A program made the position numbers and the translations under genes. Positions 13,570 through 25,530 of a DNA stretch of 64,000 nucleotides are shown piece by piece (position 1 is the stretch's first letter; every line of letters starts with the position of its first letter). The notes beneath the pieces were generated by a model. The model saw only the letters and a program-made list of their open reading frames with translations. It was not told where the DNA came from and searched no databases. The DNA comes from Nemopilema nomurai (taxonomy: Eukaryota; Cnidaria; Scyphozoa; Rhizostomeae; Rhizostomatidae), in NCBI GenBank assembly GCA_003864495.1, contig PEDN01001352.1:1736001-1800000 (forward strand). Direction: 5' to 3'.

Positions 13570-16369
13570 AAACGTGTTATTCGTGCACGCTGCGGAACAT
13601 TCGCCCTCGCCCATCTTGCAACTTGAAGTTGGAGAAACATTGTTTTGACCCAAATGAGTCATTAATTATTAATGACAGAAATAAGGGTTGAGGGTCAATA
13701 TTCAAACGCCACAAGGAATAAAGCGTAGGTATGTGACATTGGAATTGCTTCAGACTGGTATTAACAGTTTGTGGGTGGAGATGTGACAAACATATGCTTA
13801 AACGGTTTTTAGCCATAATTTGGGTTGCCCCATAATCATCGCTATTAAATTTTTGATTATGGTATTTCTTTAGGAATGATTAGTTTTTCAGTTATTCAGG
13901 TTGGAAAACTTGCATGTGCTTGGAGCTATGCTAGACTTCTTGTGCTCGCACCTCGCACCTTTTCAACCAAATATCAATAAAATCGTGTATATTATGCTAT
14001 ATCATAGTTATGTATGTAGCGGGTATCATTGCTGGCAGCTCAAATGCTTCCTCTCGCAGGTTGCAGGTGACAATGTGCGGTTGGTTGCAACGACATGTCG
14101 GCGAAATGGTGTGAATTTTCCAAAGTTATCTTCAACACAATGTTTATGTCACAACTTTCAGGCCACTCATATTTTGATGAGCATTTGTTTGACAAGCGTT
14201 AGTGGTGGTTTTCCTTTTAATCATCTAAAATAAAAAAAGAAACTTTAGTTATCTTAATATGGTGCAAATACTACCAATGTCTTTAAGAATCATTACCAAT
14301 TTAGTAAATTCATTTTCACTTGGACTACTGGCTATCTAATCTGCCATGTTATGGTCATTTTCTGACATTTGCAGGATGTTTAAGCCAAAGGGTATTTAAA
14401 AGTATGCAAATATTTTGTTTCTATTGTTATATCCTATTCTGAAATTTTGTAGTGCAAAACATTTGTTTCCTTGCCTTTATGCATATATTGTCCAATTAAT
14501 ACCTTCCAATAGTTTGTGGTGGTTCTTATGCCTGATGTGTGAGCATACCAAAAGCTTGAATCTATTTGCTGAATATATGACACCTGTAATTTTCTTGTGG
14601 AAGAGTTTTGGCTTAAGAATATTGTGGAATGAAAATATGATAGGTAGGAAATTTGTAATTCATAGAACAAAATAAGGAACTTTGGGCTACATAGTTTCAA
14701 ATGCAAGCTAGACTTTTAACAGAAAAATCATAAATCTAAGATCCTTTTTCAGTGTCATTTGCAATAGCTTATATGATCATTTTTAGCAAGTATCTAAAAC
14801 AATTGTTTAATTATGAAAGGATATATAATCAAATATTTGTTAAGAACTCTGCATGTTCTTCAAAGATACTATGCCTGATGATCTGATATTCATTCTTAAA
14901 TGATAATCTCCTGTATATACTAAAGGATGATTTTTTGCATAGTAAATCTTTAGATGCTAGAAAATAATTTGATCTATTTTGCTTCTATCAACATGCTATT
15001 TGAGAAAATAGAAGCAGCTGTATTAAATTATGGTACATATCATTGAGGAATCAAGCATTAAATTGTACCTCACAATAATTCTGCTCACATATATACATTA
15101 CTTCCCATTTTTCAATTAGTGATGTAATACAAAGAAACATATCCTTGGTCTTGCATTTCTTTGATTAAATTCCATTCAATTTAAACTAATTTATATGATA
15201 TTCAGAAGAAATGTAGACACCCAAAGAAGATAAAGTTTGAATATTTTGAGGAAACGGAAACATGGATTTATTGTATTCTTCCACTTAAACATCTTTTTTC
15301 AAGAAAACTTCATAAATAGCTAACCAACTATATTTTATGTCCTTTTTTGTCTTGTTTCATTTTAAATGAGCATCAAAGTATCTGAAAAGGTTTGGTAGAT
15401 AGCTACTGTTATACCACTTTGGAGCTTTGTTAAGCCAATTGCCAGTTTGCATTTTATGACAGCATCTGTTCTCGTTTTTTAATTGTAGATTTCAACAATG
15501 TTGATTGCACGTCATATTCATTCTGCCAGTATGAGACGGCACATATTGAAGAAAGCCTTAGAGGAGGAATATGCTGTAGATCACAGTTGCCAGATGGACA
15601 AATATTGAGATGTTTTCTTTGGCAATGGTCATGCTAGATCAAGCTGTGATAGCCTTCATCCAACACAGATTCTGTCAACTCTTGCATTCCACTGAGCTGG
15701 AAGCATCAGAAGAAGCAATGTGCTTTTGAGGCCATTCAAGCAACCTGGCAAAGATCTCCAGGTTATGAAAATCAATTATGATAGCAGAACTTTGGGCAAC
15801 TATGATTGAACAAACTGATAAAGTGAGCATTGGTGAGTATTCAATGAAAAAGCATGAACCAAGTCTTGGTTCTACCACAACTTTGTCATTTTATACTATT
15901 TTGGTTGATTATTCACTTTCAGTTGGTTAAAAAATTTAAGTTAATGAATTTTCCACCAATTCACAAAGAGAATTCTTTTTTAGGGAAGATGACCTTCAAG
16001 AAGCTGGTGAACAAATGTGATTGACATCAAATTCGCCATAGCCAAAAAAAGCAGCCACTTGTCAAGGAAACAGATTGAAAACGCCCAAAGAGCCAACAGA
16101 AGACATGTGCCTTAAAGATTCTCATTTGCTTTGTATTCATTCCATTGGGAGCAGATGGCGAGATGTCATAATCAACGGGAGTATTTCTGAAAGTCAAAAA
16201 CGTTAAGTAAGTGATTTAGATTAGGTGTTTTAAAAAAGCAATTTTCAATGATTTGTGATAAAGCGGAGTCATTTTGTTGGATACCAAGAGTTCATTTTCC
16301 GTTCGACACTTCTTCATGGAGCGTCGGATTGAATCTCCTGGTCTCGGATGGAAAACTATTTGAAAACAG

Positions 16370-16530
16370 ATGAAGATATTGCATGATGGCTTTTTCATTT
16401 CGAACAATCAATTTCCATCCAGCGGAAGGAACAAACGTTTTGTATTCCGACGAGTGTCGGACGAAGAATGTATTAAAGATGTGCAACATGGCGTCTCCGC
16501 TTTACCTCACAAGTTCAAGATATATTTGCT
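16370..16530 (+). CDS. Candidate orphan coding exon, unknown protein
   Basis: An ATG directly after an acceptor-like AG (tttgaaaacag) opens a frame of 53 codons plus two bases. It ends at a good donor, GCT|gtaagttttcc. The deduced peptide is well mixed and charged (for example RRVSDEECIKDVQHGV), unlike the low-complexity shadows nearby. I recognise no family and find no neighbouring exon that joins it. It may be an exon scrap from a transposon or a small lineage-specific gene. Confidence 0.25.
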
Positions 16531-17159
16531 GTAAGTTTTCCCTCCTGTCATCCCATAGACCACGCGAATTATTTTTTATGGTAAATGGTTCAGAAACGTT
16601 TAGTTCGTGCTTGGTTGGTCTCTAAAATAGGCAGTATTAATAATTTAATCTCGGCATTAGGTGTACCATCCATTTTCCATTATAATAATATTATGTCCTA
16701 CTCAGAGTTTGATAACAGGACATTAATAGAAGCCAAGTTGTTTCACCCTCAAATCTGTCGGCGCACCCGTTTTATATGGTTTCTTGATGAGAAAAATGAA
16801 TTAGGAAAGAGTGGCTTCTTGTGCATTGAACCTGGACGTTTACCCATTAATTTTGCTCCCTAATCCATCAACCTGAGCGTTCATCCATTAACGCTGGATG
16901 TTAACAAACTAATCCCGAATATATTCCAGCATTCGGATGTTTTGGGTGAAACAGTCATCTGAATAGTAATAACAGAACTGCAATGAAAACTGTGCACCCA
17001 GTGCACTTTTACTGGACTTTGCTGCCGCAGTCATTTTTAAGGAATCTCTTCTTCTCTGCTTCCACAACATGTTGTTTTAGTCCATTACATCTTTGGGTTG
17101 CATTTGGCTGTTGTTGAAAAGGTCTTTTTGGATGAAAATTCTCAATAAGCTTTCGAAAT

Positions 17160-17520
17160 AGCTCTATCTGGAAAGCTTCTGTTATATTCTTGATCTCGAA
17201 TCGAAGAAAAGATCTGGTCGCCTCTGTCTAACTGCCTTTCTCTGTTTACTTCCGTTGCATCGGTTGCGTTCAGTTACTTGGAACTTTCGATTGAATAGTA
17301 GTTCGCAGAGTGCTATTTTCGTTGTACAGTGTGAAATCATTTGATATTGTGGAAGGAACCTGTCGATTTCATGTCTTCAAACGCTTCCAACCCAGTTGTT
17401 TTGATGTATTCCTCTAGTGGTTGGTTAAACTTGTCAGCCTCTCCATTGGCTTGCGGCGAAACTGAGGTAACTGGCTTGTGTTTTATCCCAAGTGCCTCGC
17501 TGTGGAGAGTCTCGTGGTTA
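17160..17520 (-). pseudogene. Ty3/gypsy retrotransposon integrase fragment, decayed
   Basis: Read on the minus strand from about 17520 downwards, the frame gives LGIKHKPVTSVSPQANGEAD and then KFNQPL. This is the hallmark end of the gypsy-type integrase core (GxxHxxxTPxxPQANGExER). The expected catalytic Glu is retained in NGEAD. Below 17340, in another frame, ELLFNRKFQV matches the following block (SPAELLFNRxxRTKLP in the family). Frame changes and stops show it is dead. Upstream pol domains are missing. Confidence 0.75.
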
Positions 17521-17935
17521 AGGCCCTGTTACCTGAATCCAATTCCCAGTGACACTAAAGAGAACTCGCTTATGCTCACAGAATGGCATTCTTTCGCGAG
17601 GCAACCTCAAACCCTCTCTCTCTGTCTCCCTCTCAAATTTACTGATAGTTGCGCTCAATTTATTCGATTTTCTAAATTTCCCGGGTCATGGAAACCTGGT
17701 CAAAACAACAACAAATTTACGTAATTTTCTAAAGCTAAATTGCTGTGCTCAAGGTCGTAGCAGGAACAGACTAATGTTTGGAGATTATAATTTGATTATA
17801 TAAGACATCTGCTTTTTACAAGGCTATAATAATTCATGGCTTACAGTTCGACTTTCAACTGCTCGTCGCGTAACTTGATATACGGATTACATAAAAAGTT
17901 CCCGTGATACATATTACATTTCAATGATTACAACA

Positions 17936-18366
17936 CACTCCCCCGGTTGTTTACGTAGTTAAACAACAACAATATATTTCGAATAGTAAAACGTAACAAA
18001 CAATGGATAATATTCTGTGTGGAATCATTCTGTATTATTCTGTATATATTGTGTATATAGGATAATATTCTGTAAATCCTACACGACTTGGTTAACTATA
18101 TGCCTATAAAATGACTATAAAGACTTGAACTTGTCCCGCCTAATAAGTTCCGATCGCCGTGGTCTCCCTGACGCATCATCAGGCTGACCTTGCGCATGCG
18201 CAGATGCTGGTGTGCTAGCCGCAAAGGGTTTGGCTTCTTGCAGATCGCTATTCCTGTTACGATTGTGAACAGGAATCTTCAGAGGTATTAGCAATTTAAA
18301 GTGTGGGGAATCCAAGGCCGCGTTGGTATAAATTTTTATTCCCTGTGACACACTGAATAGATTCAC
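17936..18366 (-). mobile_element. 3' end of a BEL/Pao-type retrotransposon: integrase tail, polypurine tract, LTR start
   Basis: On the minus strand a frame at 18366-18115 ends with a basic tail (GRPRRSELIRRDKFKSL) of the kind found at BEL integrase C-termini. Further on is a polypurine tract, CCGGGGGAGTG (17936-17946 on the plus strand as its complement). It is directly followed by TGTTGTAATC, which is how the 3' LTR would begin (from 17935 reading downwards). The other LTR-like start at 26553 has the same GGGGAGTG-TGTTG arrangement. I cannot place the far end of the LTR. Confidence 0.5.
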
Positions 18367-18711
18367 AAAAGTGCGTCTCTTTCAACGCTATGATAAGGTA
18401 CGTTTCCCAGCTTAGGCCCGTATAGTTATTCTCCAAAGATATGAACAATACGTCGTGTTTATGTATCCATCGAATCCTCAACTAAAAACTGAACACCTAC
18501 AGCAAGCTACATTACCCTTATATACTCTTCAACAAGAAATTTCTAGAATAAACTCGTACAATATCACGTGTGGAGGAATACAATCTTGAATAAGCAAGTA
18601 CAGCATCTTACGTAAGGCTATTTCTGGAAGGTTCTGGAATTATTTTATTATTAGTCAACTTGTCTAGCGTGTTCTTCTTATTTAGCATTATTAAGAATTT
18701 ACTAGAAAGGT

Positions 18712-19700
18712 CTAGTTCACCACAAAAGGTCGATCAAATACCTTCTTACCCTCAGTCGATGCTACCTGCACTTTCACGCGCTTTGTTATGGAGGAACAAA
18801 TAGTTGGAAAACTTGAAGCCTTAACTGGTATAACTCCGTTATCTACCTCTGTATTGACTGTTATGAGTTGGCTATCCTGCTTTATACGTTTATCCGTACC
18901 GAAAGTGTTTATATTTAGAGTTTGTTTCTTTTCACCTTTCAAGCCAAGTTTCATTTTCAAATCTTCTGTAATGTAACTGGGTACCTCCGTTTGCTACCTG
19001 CATCAAAAAGTACGTTTACCTTCAATCTTCGCCGACCATCTTCACCATACACCATCGCTTGAGCAGTTTGTAACAAAACGTCACTGCGTTCGTTAGTATC
19101 ATATTCTCTAGTTATGGTATAGAGTTGTCGAGAAAAAAGTATGACTGGCTCAGTGCAATCAAACAACAACATAACAGAATACAGAACAGAACCGAGATTG
19201 CTCCACAGGGAGTCCATAGTTACTATTTACAATATGACAGTTACAGGCCATCGTGGTTGCGTTCTCATCCCGGTTTTCGTCTTCACTTTTCTTAAGTACG
19301 GGCCTTTCTTGTTCTCCTTGGCAAATCACTTTGTTGTGCCTTTCCCCGCAAGTCTTGCATTTAATGCTGCTTGTACAGCTTTTATCTTTACCATTGAAGT
19401 TGGCTAGTTGCTTCTTTGGTGGCATTTTAAGTGCTGACGTTCTAAGAAACCTCAACACTTGATACGCAACGCTTTTGATCCGCTACAATGTAGACGGGAG
19501 CGTGCTCCGGTACATCTTGATCCGCTAGCGTGAAAACGGGATCTAAATTTAGCAAGGTCTGCATGTGGGTGCTTATTATCGGTTGGGGTTTCCCAAATCT
19601 TGATTTTAGAATGTCTTTCGCGGCCTCATTGTAGAGAATATATCTGCTTGTTAACGCAGGTTCAATGAATGATTAGAGTAAACTCTTAGAGAAAGACGAT
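18712..19700 (-). pseudogene. BEL/Pao Gag-protease fragment, copy B
   Basis: In minus-strand order I read a DUF1759-type Gag end at about 19700-19490 (DILKSRFGKPQPIIS, THMQTLLNL). Next is a Gag zinc-knuckle half at 19458-19320 (CTSSIKCKTCGERHNKVIC), then a DUF1758-type aspartic protease at about 19140-18957. The protease keeps LLQTAQAMVYGEDG and LFDAGSKR, where the family has the catalytic D[ST]G; here the residue after D is Ala, so the active site is changed. Several frame changes separate the parts. The zinc-knuckle set duplicates the one at 19860-20160, so this is a second BEL copy or a rearranged one. Confidence 0.65.
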
Positions 19701-19859
19701 CTTGACGTTTTCAGTTTTTTTCTGCTCAACTCAACTCAGCGTACATCGTGAAAAATCTGGCTCTACGAATTCCTTGCCATCCACCAAAGCTAAGGCTGTC
19801 TACAGGGCCAAATTCTCTTCAGAACCAGTGTTACCTACCCAAGCCGATGCGGTGGAGTC

Positions 19860-21239
19860 AATCTGAGGTGCAGTAGGCTTAGGCTGCGCTTCTTTATTTC
19901 GGGCAAGATTAGGACAAATGGTGCAGTGATGATTTCCCTTACAATTACTACATTCTACCTTAAGACGACATAAAGAAGCTCTATGGCCTGGCTTTAAGCA
20001 ACTTTAAACAGTCTTACGTTCGTCCGGATCTTTCACTCTTTCACACTTCTCGGATGTATGATTTTCCTTGCAGAATGCTCACTTCATCTGATTATATTTT
20101 GTAGTATGCAAGGCAGAGGCTGTTGGAGGCCTATCTTGCTGTCTTGGCCTGTTTGAATGCTGCTCTTGTCTTCTGTCTCCTTGCTGAGCTCGCTAAATGA
20201 TGGGAAAACGTCCCTCCAGAATCTCTAGCTCCTTCTGAAAAGCTTCCAACATGTCGTCTAAGTTCCAGTCCATGTGGTTGCTTCCAAATCGAATCATATT
20301 GATTCTCACAGACTCTGGAAGTTTCCCCATTAAAACAGGAACCACAACACTGGAGTAGGTTTCTTTGCTTACACCTAGAGCCTCCAAAGCGCGAAAGCGT
20401 GTCTCGATCTGATCATGTAAATTACGCAATCTCTGCAAACTCTTCTCATTGTAGACTGGAGCCATATTGATAAGGTCATATATGTTGGCTCGTTTTATAA
20501 CGCTAGGCTATGCATACCTGCTTTTCAGCAGTGCAATGGCTGACTCATAATCGGCGTCTGTAAGAGCAAATCCCGTCACGACGCTTCGTGCCGGCTCTTC
20601 TAGATACCTTCTTAAATTCTTAAATTCATGATTTCTTCAGCAATGTCCAGCCCTTCGACTGCCTTGTAGGCCTGTCCTTCTAGAGAGTTTATCAAGTAAA
20701 TTATTTTTTTAATTCTCGGAAGATCTTCATTTTCATTGATTGTGCACGCAAAACTTTGCCAGAATGCTTGAAATCGCTTAACGTCGCCATTAAACTGTGG
20801 TAGGTTAAACTTTGGAATTCTTACTCCCATTTGCATTTTGCTACTGGTTATGACTTGTATCTGAGATCGCTGTTGAATTCAATCTTTCTTCGTTTGTGTT
20901 CGCATTTCTAGCTCTTAGGACTTCCAGTCTGGTTATAATTTCGGTAATTATCGAGTCAATCTCATTCGATTCGGTAACTTCACTGTCTATATCTTCAAGT
21001 TTGCAAACTTCTAAGATTTTCTCGTTCAATTTCTGCAGATATTCTTTTTTCTCCCTGATGGCCGCGATTATCGAGTTTATTTTCGTTATTAGTTCGTCGT
21101 GAGGGATTTCTCTATAGTCTCTCAAAATCGTTTGGGCTTCTTTTCCAATTCTTGTGATCGGGCCCATATTTCTTCCTCTAATTCGTCTCATTCGTTCCAA
21201 TCCATCGTCGGATCGTTCTTTATTCTCTCGCGTAGCCAT
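19860..21239 (-). pseudogene. BEL/Pao Gag gene, copy A, decayed
   Basis: Reading down the minus strand: an N-terminal charged coiled-coil-like stretch (21239-20841), then DUF1759 (20836-20612) with IPKFNLPQFNGD and FQAFWQSF. Next is a Gag spacer (20465-20193) with LRNLHDQIETRFRALEALGV and VVPVLMGKLPESV, then a CCHC-rich part (about 20160-19900) with CFKPGH-like and CSNCKGNHHCTIC clusters. This order is the standard BEL/Pao Gag layout. At least three breaks split it. The primer-binding-site-like sequence lies ~80 bp before the first ATG, as expected for the 5' end of the element. Confidence 0.8.
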
Positions 21240-21316
21240 TTCTTCGTGTTTTTGTGGATTTCTAATCCAGCCTTGCAGCTCTTTCGATCTAAATCTCCAG
21301 TTTTACCAACGCCCCT

Positions 21317-21334
21317 GCCCCACGTTGGGCACCA
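21317..21334 (-). promoter_or_regulatory. Primer-binding site-like sequence of the BEL/Pao element
   Basis: The minus strand reads TGGTGCCCAACGTGGGGC, a tRNA-3'-end-type primer-binding site, just upstream of the Gag start at 21239. A near-identical site (TGGCGCCCAACGTGGGGC) occurs at 41048-41065. A 5' LTR should lie directly above 21334, but hAT transposase coding sequence starts within ~10 bp, so the LTR has been removed. Confidence 0.65.
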
Positions 21335-21342
21335 TTATGTTG

Positions 21343-23650
21343 TCACCAGTTCAATCTCCTTGGCTTTCGGATGAATTTGTCTGCAATAGAACTTTGCAGA
21401 AGGTTATTTTCCTCCAATTCTCTAAGAATATCTTTGTGCACTGAAATTCTGCACAAGCAACCAAAGCGTTCTTGTCCTATTGTGTTTCGAAGGTAAGTTT
21501 TTACCCGTCTCAAACAAGAAAAAGATCTTTCAACAGATGCATTGGACACTGCAACTGATGCATTTATCAGCAAAAGCTTCTATACCTCAGAAAGGCTTGT
21601 CTGCAAATGGAAATGATTGATGTACCCTAATAGCTCCTGTGAATTGCTCTGGTGGAAATCCAAATCTCTATAGATAAACAAAAGCAGATATTCCAGTGTA
21701 GGGATGTTAAAAAGAGGGCCATATTTATCTCTCAAAAGCTCCAGTTTGTCAGCAGGTACACTATTTTTCCACTGAGAAAAAATGGAGATTCACAAGAGTC
21801 AAGAATCCAAAACTATTGAAATCAGCAAAACAATCTTTTAACATATTTGCCATGTTGTCAATAATTTGAAAAAAGCTGCTTATAATAATGTTTCTTATGT
21901 GCTCTTGTTGCTGGTTCACAAACCATTTCCACTGCTGATGCAAAGAAGCCATCATATGATTCATCAGATCTCATCTCAACGAAAAAATAAAGACAATTAG
22001 ATATTTTTCCAATTCCATAGATGAGATCTATTTGCCGATTATTCAAACCATATAAAGAAAAGCGGATTGTTGCAAAATTTTGTTGACAAGAATTGTCAAG
22101 AAACAAGAGAAATCTTTTGAGATATTTTAATAGTCCACTTGTCTGTCCAAGGGTAACATCATCAAAGCCACGTGGATTCTCAATAATTGATTCCAAAACA
22201 TCAAAAAGACACTGATGTTTTTCAAACAGGACACTTATTGTGTGGGAACGGTAGTACCACCTCGTGTCACCTGGGTGTGGTATTTCAATATTGTGTGATC
22301 TTAAAATTTCCTTCAGCTTTGGTCTCAAACTTGTAAATGAGCTGAAGGCATTTGCAAAAAAGTAACTGTGGATACAGACAAAGCAGGCGGACGCGAAACC
22401 AGGCTTAAAGGATGCGTAGCACAATGGAAACAATAAGCATAAGGATAGTCTTGGCGAAGAAGCTCTTGTACACCAGAAATGTGTCCAGACATTACTGAAG
22501 CTCCATCATATGTCTGCATAATGAGCTTGCCCTTAAGTGATTCTCCATACTTGCTCAAAATTTGTTTCACAACTGCAGTAAGGGCTGAAGCTGACCTGTC
22601 TGAGCTTACATAAAAGAATTTTGAAAATCTCTCCACCACTACACCATTCCTATCAAGACGAAAAATTGCACTTAACTGTTCTTTGGTTGAAATTTCTGTA
22701 GTTTCTACCTACCGGGATACTTACTACACTCAGCAATGTCCTTATCAATTTGATCCTGGATTACGGAATCAATACAATCAATACAATCAATAAGATCGTA
22801 TTGAACATCTGCTGAGACACCAGAAAAGCATCACCCCCTACACTAACTCTTTTTGAATCTTGCAATCTCCCATGAAGACGTCTTTCAAAAGCAAATTCAA
22901 AATTAGCTAAAGCTCCAAAAGCTCCCTATAGTTTCCCTTGTTTAAGCTGGCACTAGATTCGTCGTGCCCCCTGAAGAGTAATTCTTGCTTGCCAAGATAA
23001 AGGACAGCTTTAGAAATAATACTAAGCATATTTCTATTCTGCCTTACTTCCTCATTATGACGTTCAACTTCCTCTCTTCTTGCTCTCGAGAACAAATTGT
23101 CAACTCTCTCAGAACCGTCGAAAGTTTTCTACATTCTATAGGCCTCCGTGTGAGGCTTTTTCATGGTTCTGGCAAACTGACAGGAAGCCTTGCATATTAA
23201 TGTAGCCTGTTTCTGTCCACGTTGTGAACTGCCCAGGCCGAGAGAGCAGGCATGGCCAACACAAGAGAATACCTTCGCTACCACAGAGCCAATCCTTCTT
23301 GTTGTACCACTTTTCTTTAAAAACTCTACCCTTGCTCCTAATTGCTAGTTTCGGTACCGGGCGATTTGTTTTATTATAAACCTCTACTCAGCTACACTTC
23401 TTGCAGAAAGTGATTTCATCAACAACTGAGATTTCATCAGTGATTTCATCAACAATTAAGACTTTAGAAACCCCGTGTTTGCGCCCTCCAGAGTCAAATA
23501 AAACTACACAGAAGAGCCAATTGCGATTACATTCCATGCGAGAGCGGTCCATCTCAATTTTTTCATTTCATACCTAAGAATTGTACATAAAAAATAATAT
23601 TCTTGGACATTTTCCAGTTTTCGTCAACCAAATTTCTGAGTTTAATACTT
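21343..23650 (-). pseudogene. hAT-family transposase (ZMYM1-like type), near full length but decayed
   Basis: Minus-strand order is as follows. A TTF-type zinc-finger region lies at about 23380-23200 (NKKDWLC, LLCWPCLLS, FTTWTETGY). The block that follows this finger is at 23095-22907 (REEVERHNEEVRQNR, YLGKQELLFRGHDESSASLN). The RNase H-like core is at 22639-21858 (KLIMQTYDGASVMSGH, HCATHPLSL, GDTRWYYRSH). The C-terminal hAT dimerisation domain is at 21573-21343 (SNASVERSFSCLRRVKTYLR). These match the cnidarian and vertebrate 'zinc finger MYM-type protein 1-like' hAT transposases. Frameshifts and stops break it into at least four pieces. The stop codon lies 8 bp from a BEL primer-binding site, with no room for a 3' UTR or terminal repeat. 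Confidence 0.85.
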
Positions 23651-23828
23651 CTCTCAGTAAAAGCTCATCATGGGACACTTAAGTCGTCTCCTTAAGAAAA
23701 TTTTTTGAATTAGATACTAGAATTTATTTCAGAGAACGATAGATCTGACTTCTAGAACTATACGTAAGAACGATAACGGTAGGGGAATCTCCAACGGCGC
23801 GAAATGTCTCTTATGGTTATCATGATGG

Positions 23829-24162
23829 TTATTGTTGTTCATGCTTGAAGTGTCGGGGCATCTCTTCGATTTGGTAATCTTCCCGTGCCTTTTTCACACA
23901 GACGACCAATTTGCTCAGCGTATGAGCTGCTAAAGCTCTAGTCGTGGGATGGATTTCTCTGGTGCAACCTTTGCTTTTGCAGTAAGCAAGTGCTGGCTTG
24001 GTTCCTGATCGTTGCAATATGCATCCTCGAGACACATGCTGCCGCGGCCATTTCACTCGCATCTGCAAAACCATGTAATGTAATCGCTACTTCTCCTCGA
24101 ATGGCACTTCTAGGGACACTCACGATGGACGCTTGATCAGTTTCTTGATCCAATTCTTCCAC
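23829..24162 (-). pseudogene. BEL/Pao pol fragment (region between reverse transcriptase and integrase)
   Basis: The minus-strand peptide has SVPRSAI, then ITLHGFADASEMAAAACV, matching the RNase H-like LHGFCDASxxAYAAxVY block of BEL/Pao polyproteins. A second frame continues past a break at about 24070 and ends in a basic tail. It lies between the hAT element and a gypsy fragment, detached from its own reverse transcriptase (25530-26340). Confidence 0.65.
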
Positions 24163-24340
24163 AAAGCTACTTCACTCTTTATTTCTTCATCCCATACCAA
24201 CTTCTCATTGCAAATTTGACTAAGAGGGGATACTTCTTTTGGTCACTCGAATATAAGAACTATCACAGAATGATTTAAATAACAGAACACGATAAATAAA
24301 GGGATTAAATGATTGTAAAGTCACGAGGGTATCTACTAAC

Positions 24341-24342
<2 letters not shown>

Positions 24343-24381
<39 letters not shown>
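24343..24381. repeat. (CT)n microsatellite, ~39 bp
   Basis: An uninterrupted CT run lies within the decayed gypsy integrase/BEL scraps and is a small companion of the much larger tract at 24775-25243. Confidence 0.95.
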
Positions 24382-24382
<1 letters not shown>

Positions 24383-24429
24383 AGTTCCGACAGAGTCCGT
24401 TGACTATCAAATCTATTAGTTTGGTAACC

Positions 24430-24680
24430 TGCGCATAAGTCGTTCTTGCAAAGAGCCAGTCTGTCGTGATGAACCATCTTCCTTTCTTGCGTTTTGTCTT
24501 TTGATATTTCGAAGTTGACCCCATTTGGAAATTTGCGAATTACAATCTAAGGGCCATTACGTCGAGGTGCTAATTTTCCATTCTCTCCCGTCCTATAGAA
24601 TTTAACTTTCAACCACACGTTATCTCTCTGCTGGCGATTATTCAAATTGTCTTTAGAAAGCCCCTGCCTCATACAGAACT
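24430..24680 (-). pseudogene. Ty3/gypsy integrase C-terminal (SH3-like) fragment
   Basis: On the minus strand I read NNRQQRDNVWLKVKFYRTG, then NGKLAPRRNGP, an in-frame stop, IVIRKFPNGVNFEIS, and after a frame change MVHHDRLALC. This is the order of the integrase C-terminal domain in gypsy elements (DxVWL..., GxxPKLxxxWEGPYxVxxxL, VHxDRLKP). One stop and one frameshift are visible. The CT run at 24343 begins shortly after the last motif. Confidence 0.7.
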
Positions 24681-24774
24681 CCCTTCTTATCTAACATACT
24701 GTCTTCAATATTTTTTCTCTTTTTTCTCCTCCTGGACTGTCTTATCTTTTTGGCCACAATACTAGCATTTATAT

Positions 24775-25243
<469 letters not shown>

Positions 25244-25264
25244 ACTTACGGTCCCTCCCTTGCT

Positions 25265-25530
25265 GAGAGTCCTAAAACCATGTTGCTCCCAGGGTTAATT
25301 CCAACATGCGACAGAACACGTGCAAAGCCACTGCTGCCATCATTGAATGCAACTACAGCAGCAGCTACAGCAGCGCCCCTCTTCCTAAGTGGGAGAATTT
25401 TGGACATCTTGACCAAATCAAGTGGTTCATTGCCTCGCAGCTATTTTGTGTGTAGCCGCCAAGGCACCCAGTCTAATATCATCGTTTCTAAGCTTGTTAT
25501 AGATGGGTTTTATTTCACCTACAATGGCAC
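25265..25530 (-). pseudogene. DNA-transposon protein fragment with NHLIWxxCPK motif (Kolobok-like, superfamily uncertain)
   Basis: The minus strand encodes IKPIYNKLRNDDI, then in a new frame MNHLIWSRCPKFSHLG, then in a third AVVAFNDGSSGFARVL followed by GINPG. From memory, a large transposon-derived family in arthropods and cnidarians has the order 'KPIYxxLsddxLLxxC...NEaxNhlIWxxCPK...A...FNxGxxxxxxVlxxlGi.pG'. The order here matches that, with two frame changes. I believe the family is Kolobok-like but cannot confirm it. It directly abuts the BEL reverse transcriptase scrap. Confidence 0.45.

Larger units (their letters stand above)
10718..16369. other. Intergenic / unassigned DNA
   Basis: Apart from the tandem repeat at 11055-11217 and the hairpin at 13534-13569, I recognise no gene here. 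Open frames are short, overlap on both strands and lack family motifs. The part from about 14240 to 15480 is strongly AT-rich. A plus-strand segment at 15489-15608 follows an acceptor-like site and is open, but it ends in stops without a donor. Confidence 0.5.

Noticed and set aside
13353..13691. 112-codon plus-strand frame spanning the hairpin
   Set aside because: It overlaps a palindrome and an open minus-strand frame, with no domain or splice support.
15489..15608. Plus-strand open segment after an acceptor-like TAG
   Set aside because: Ends in stops without a donor and has no recognisable family.
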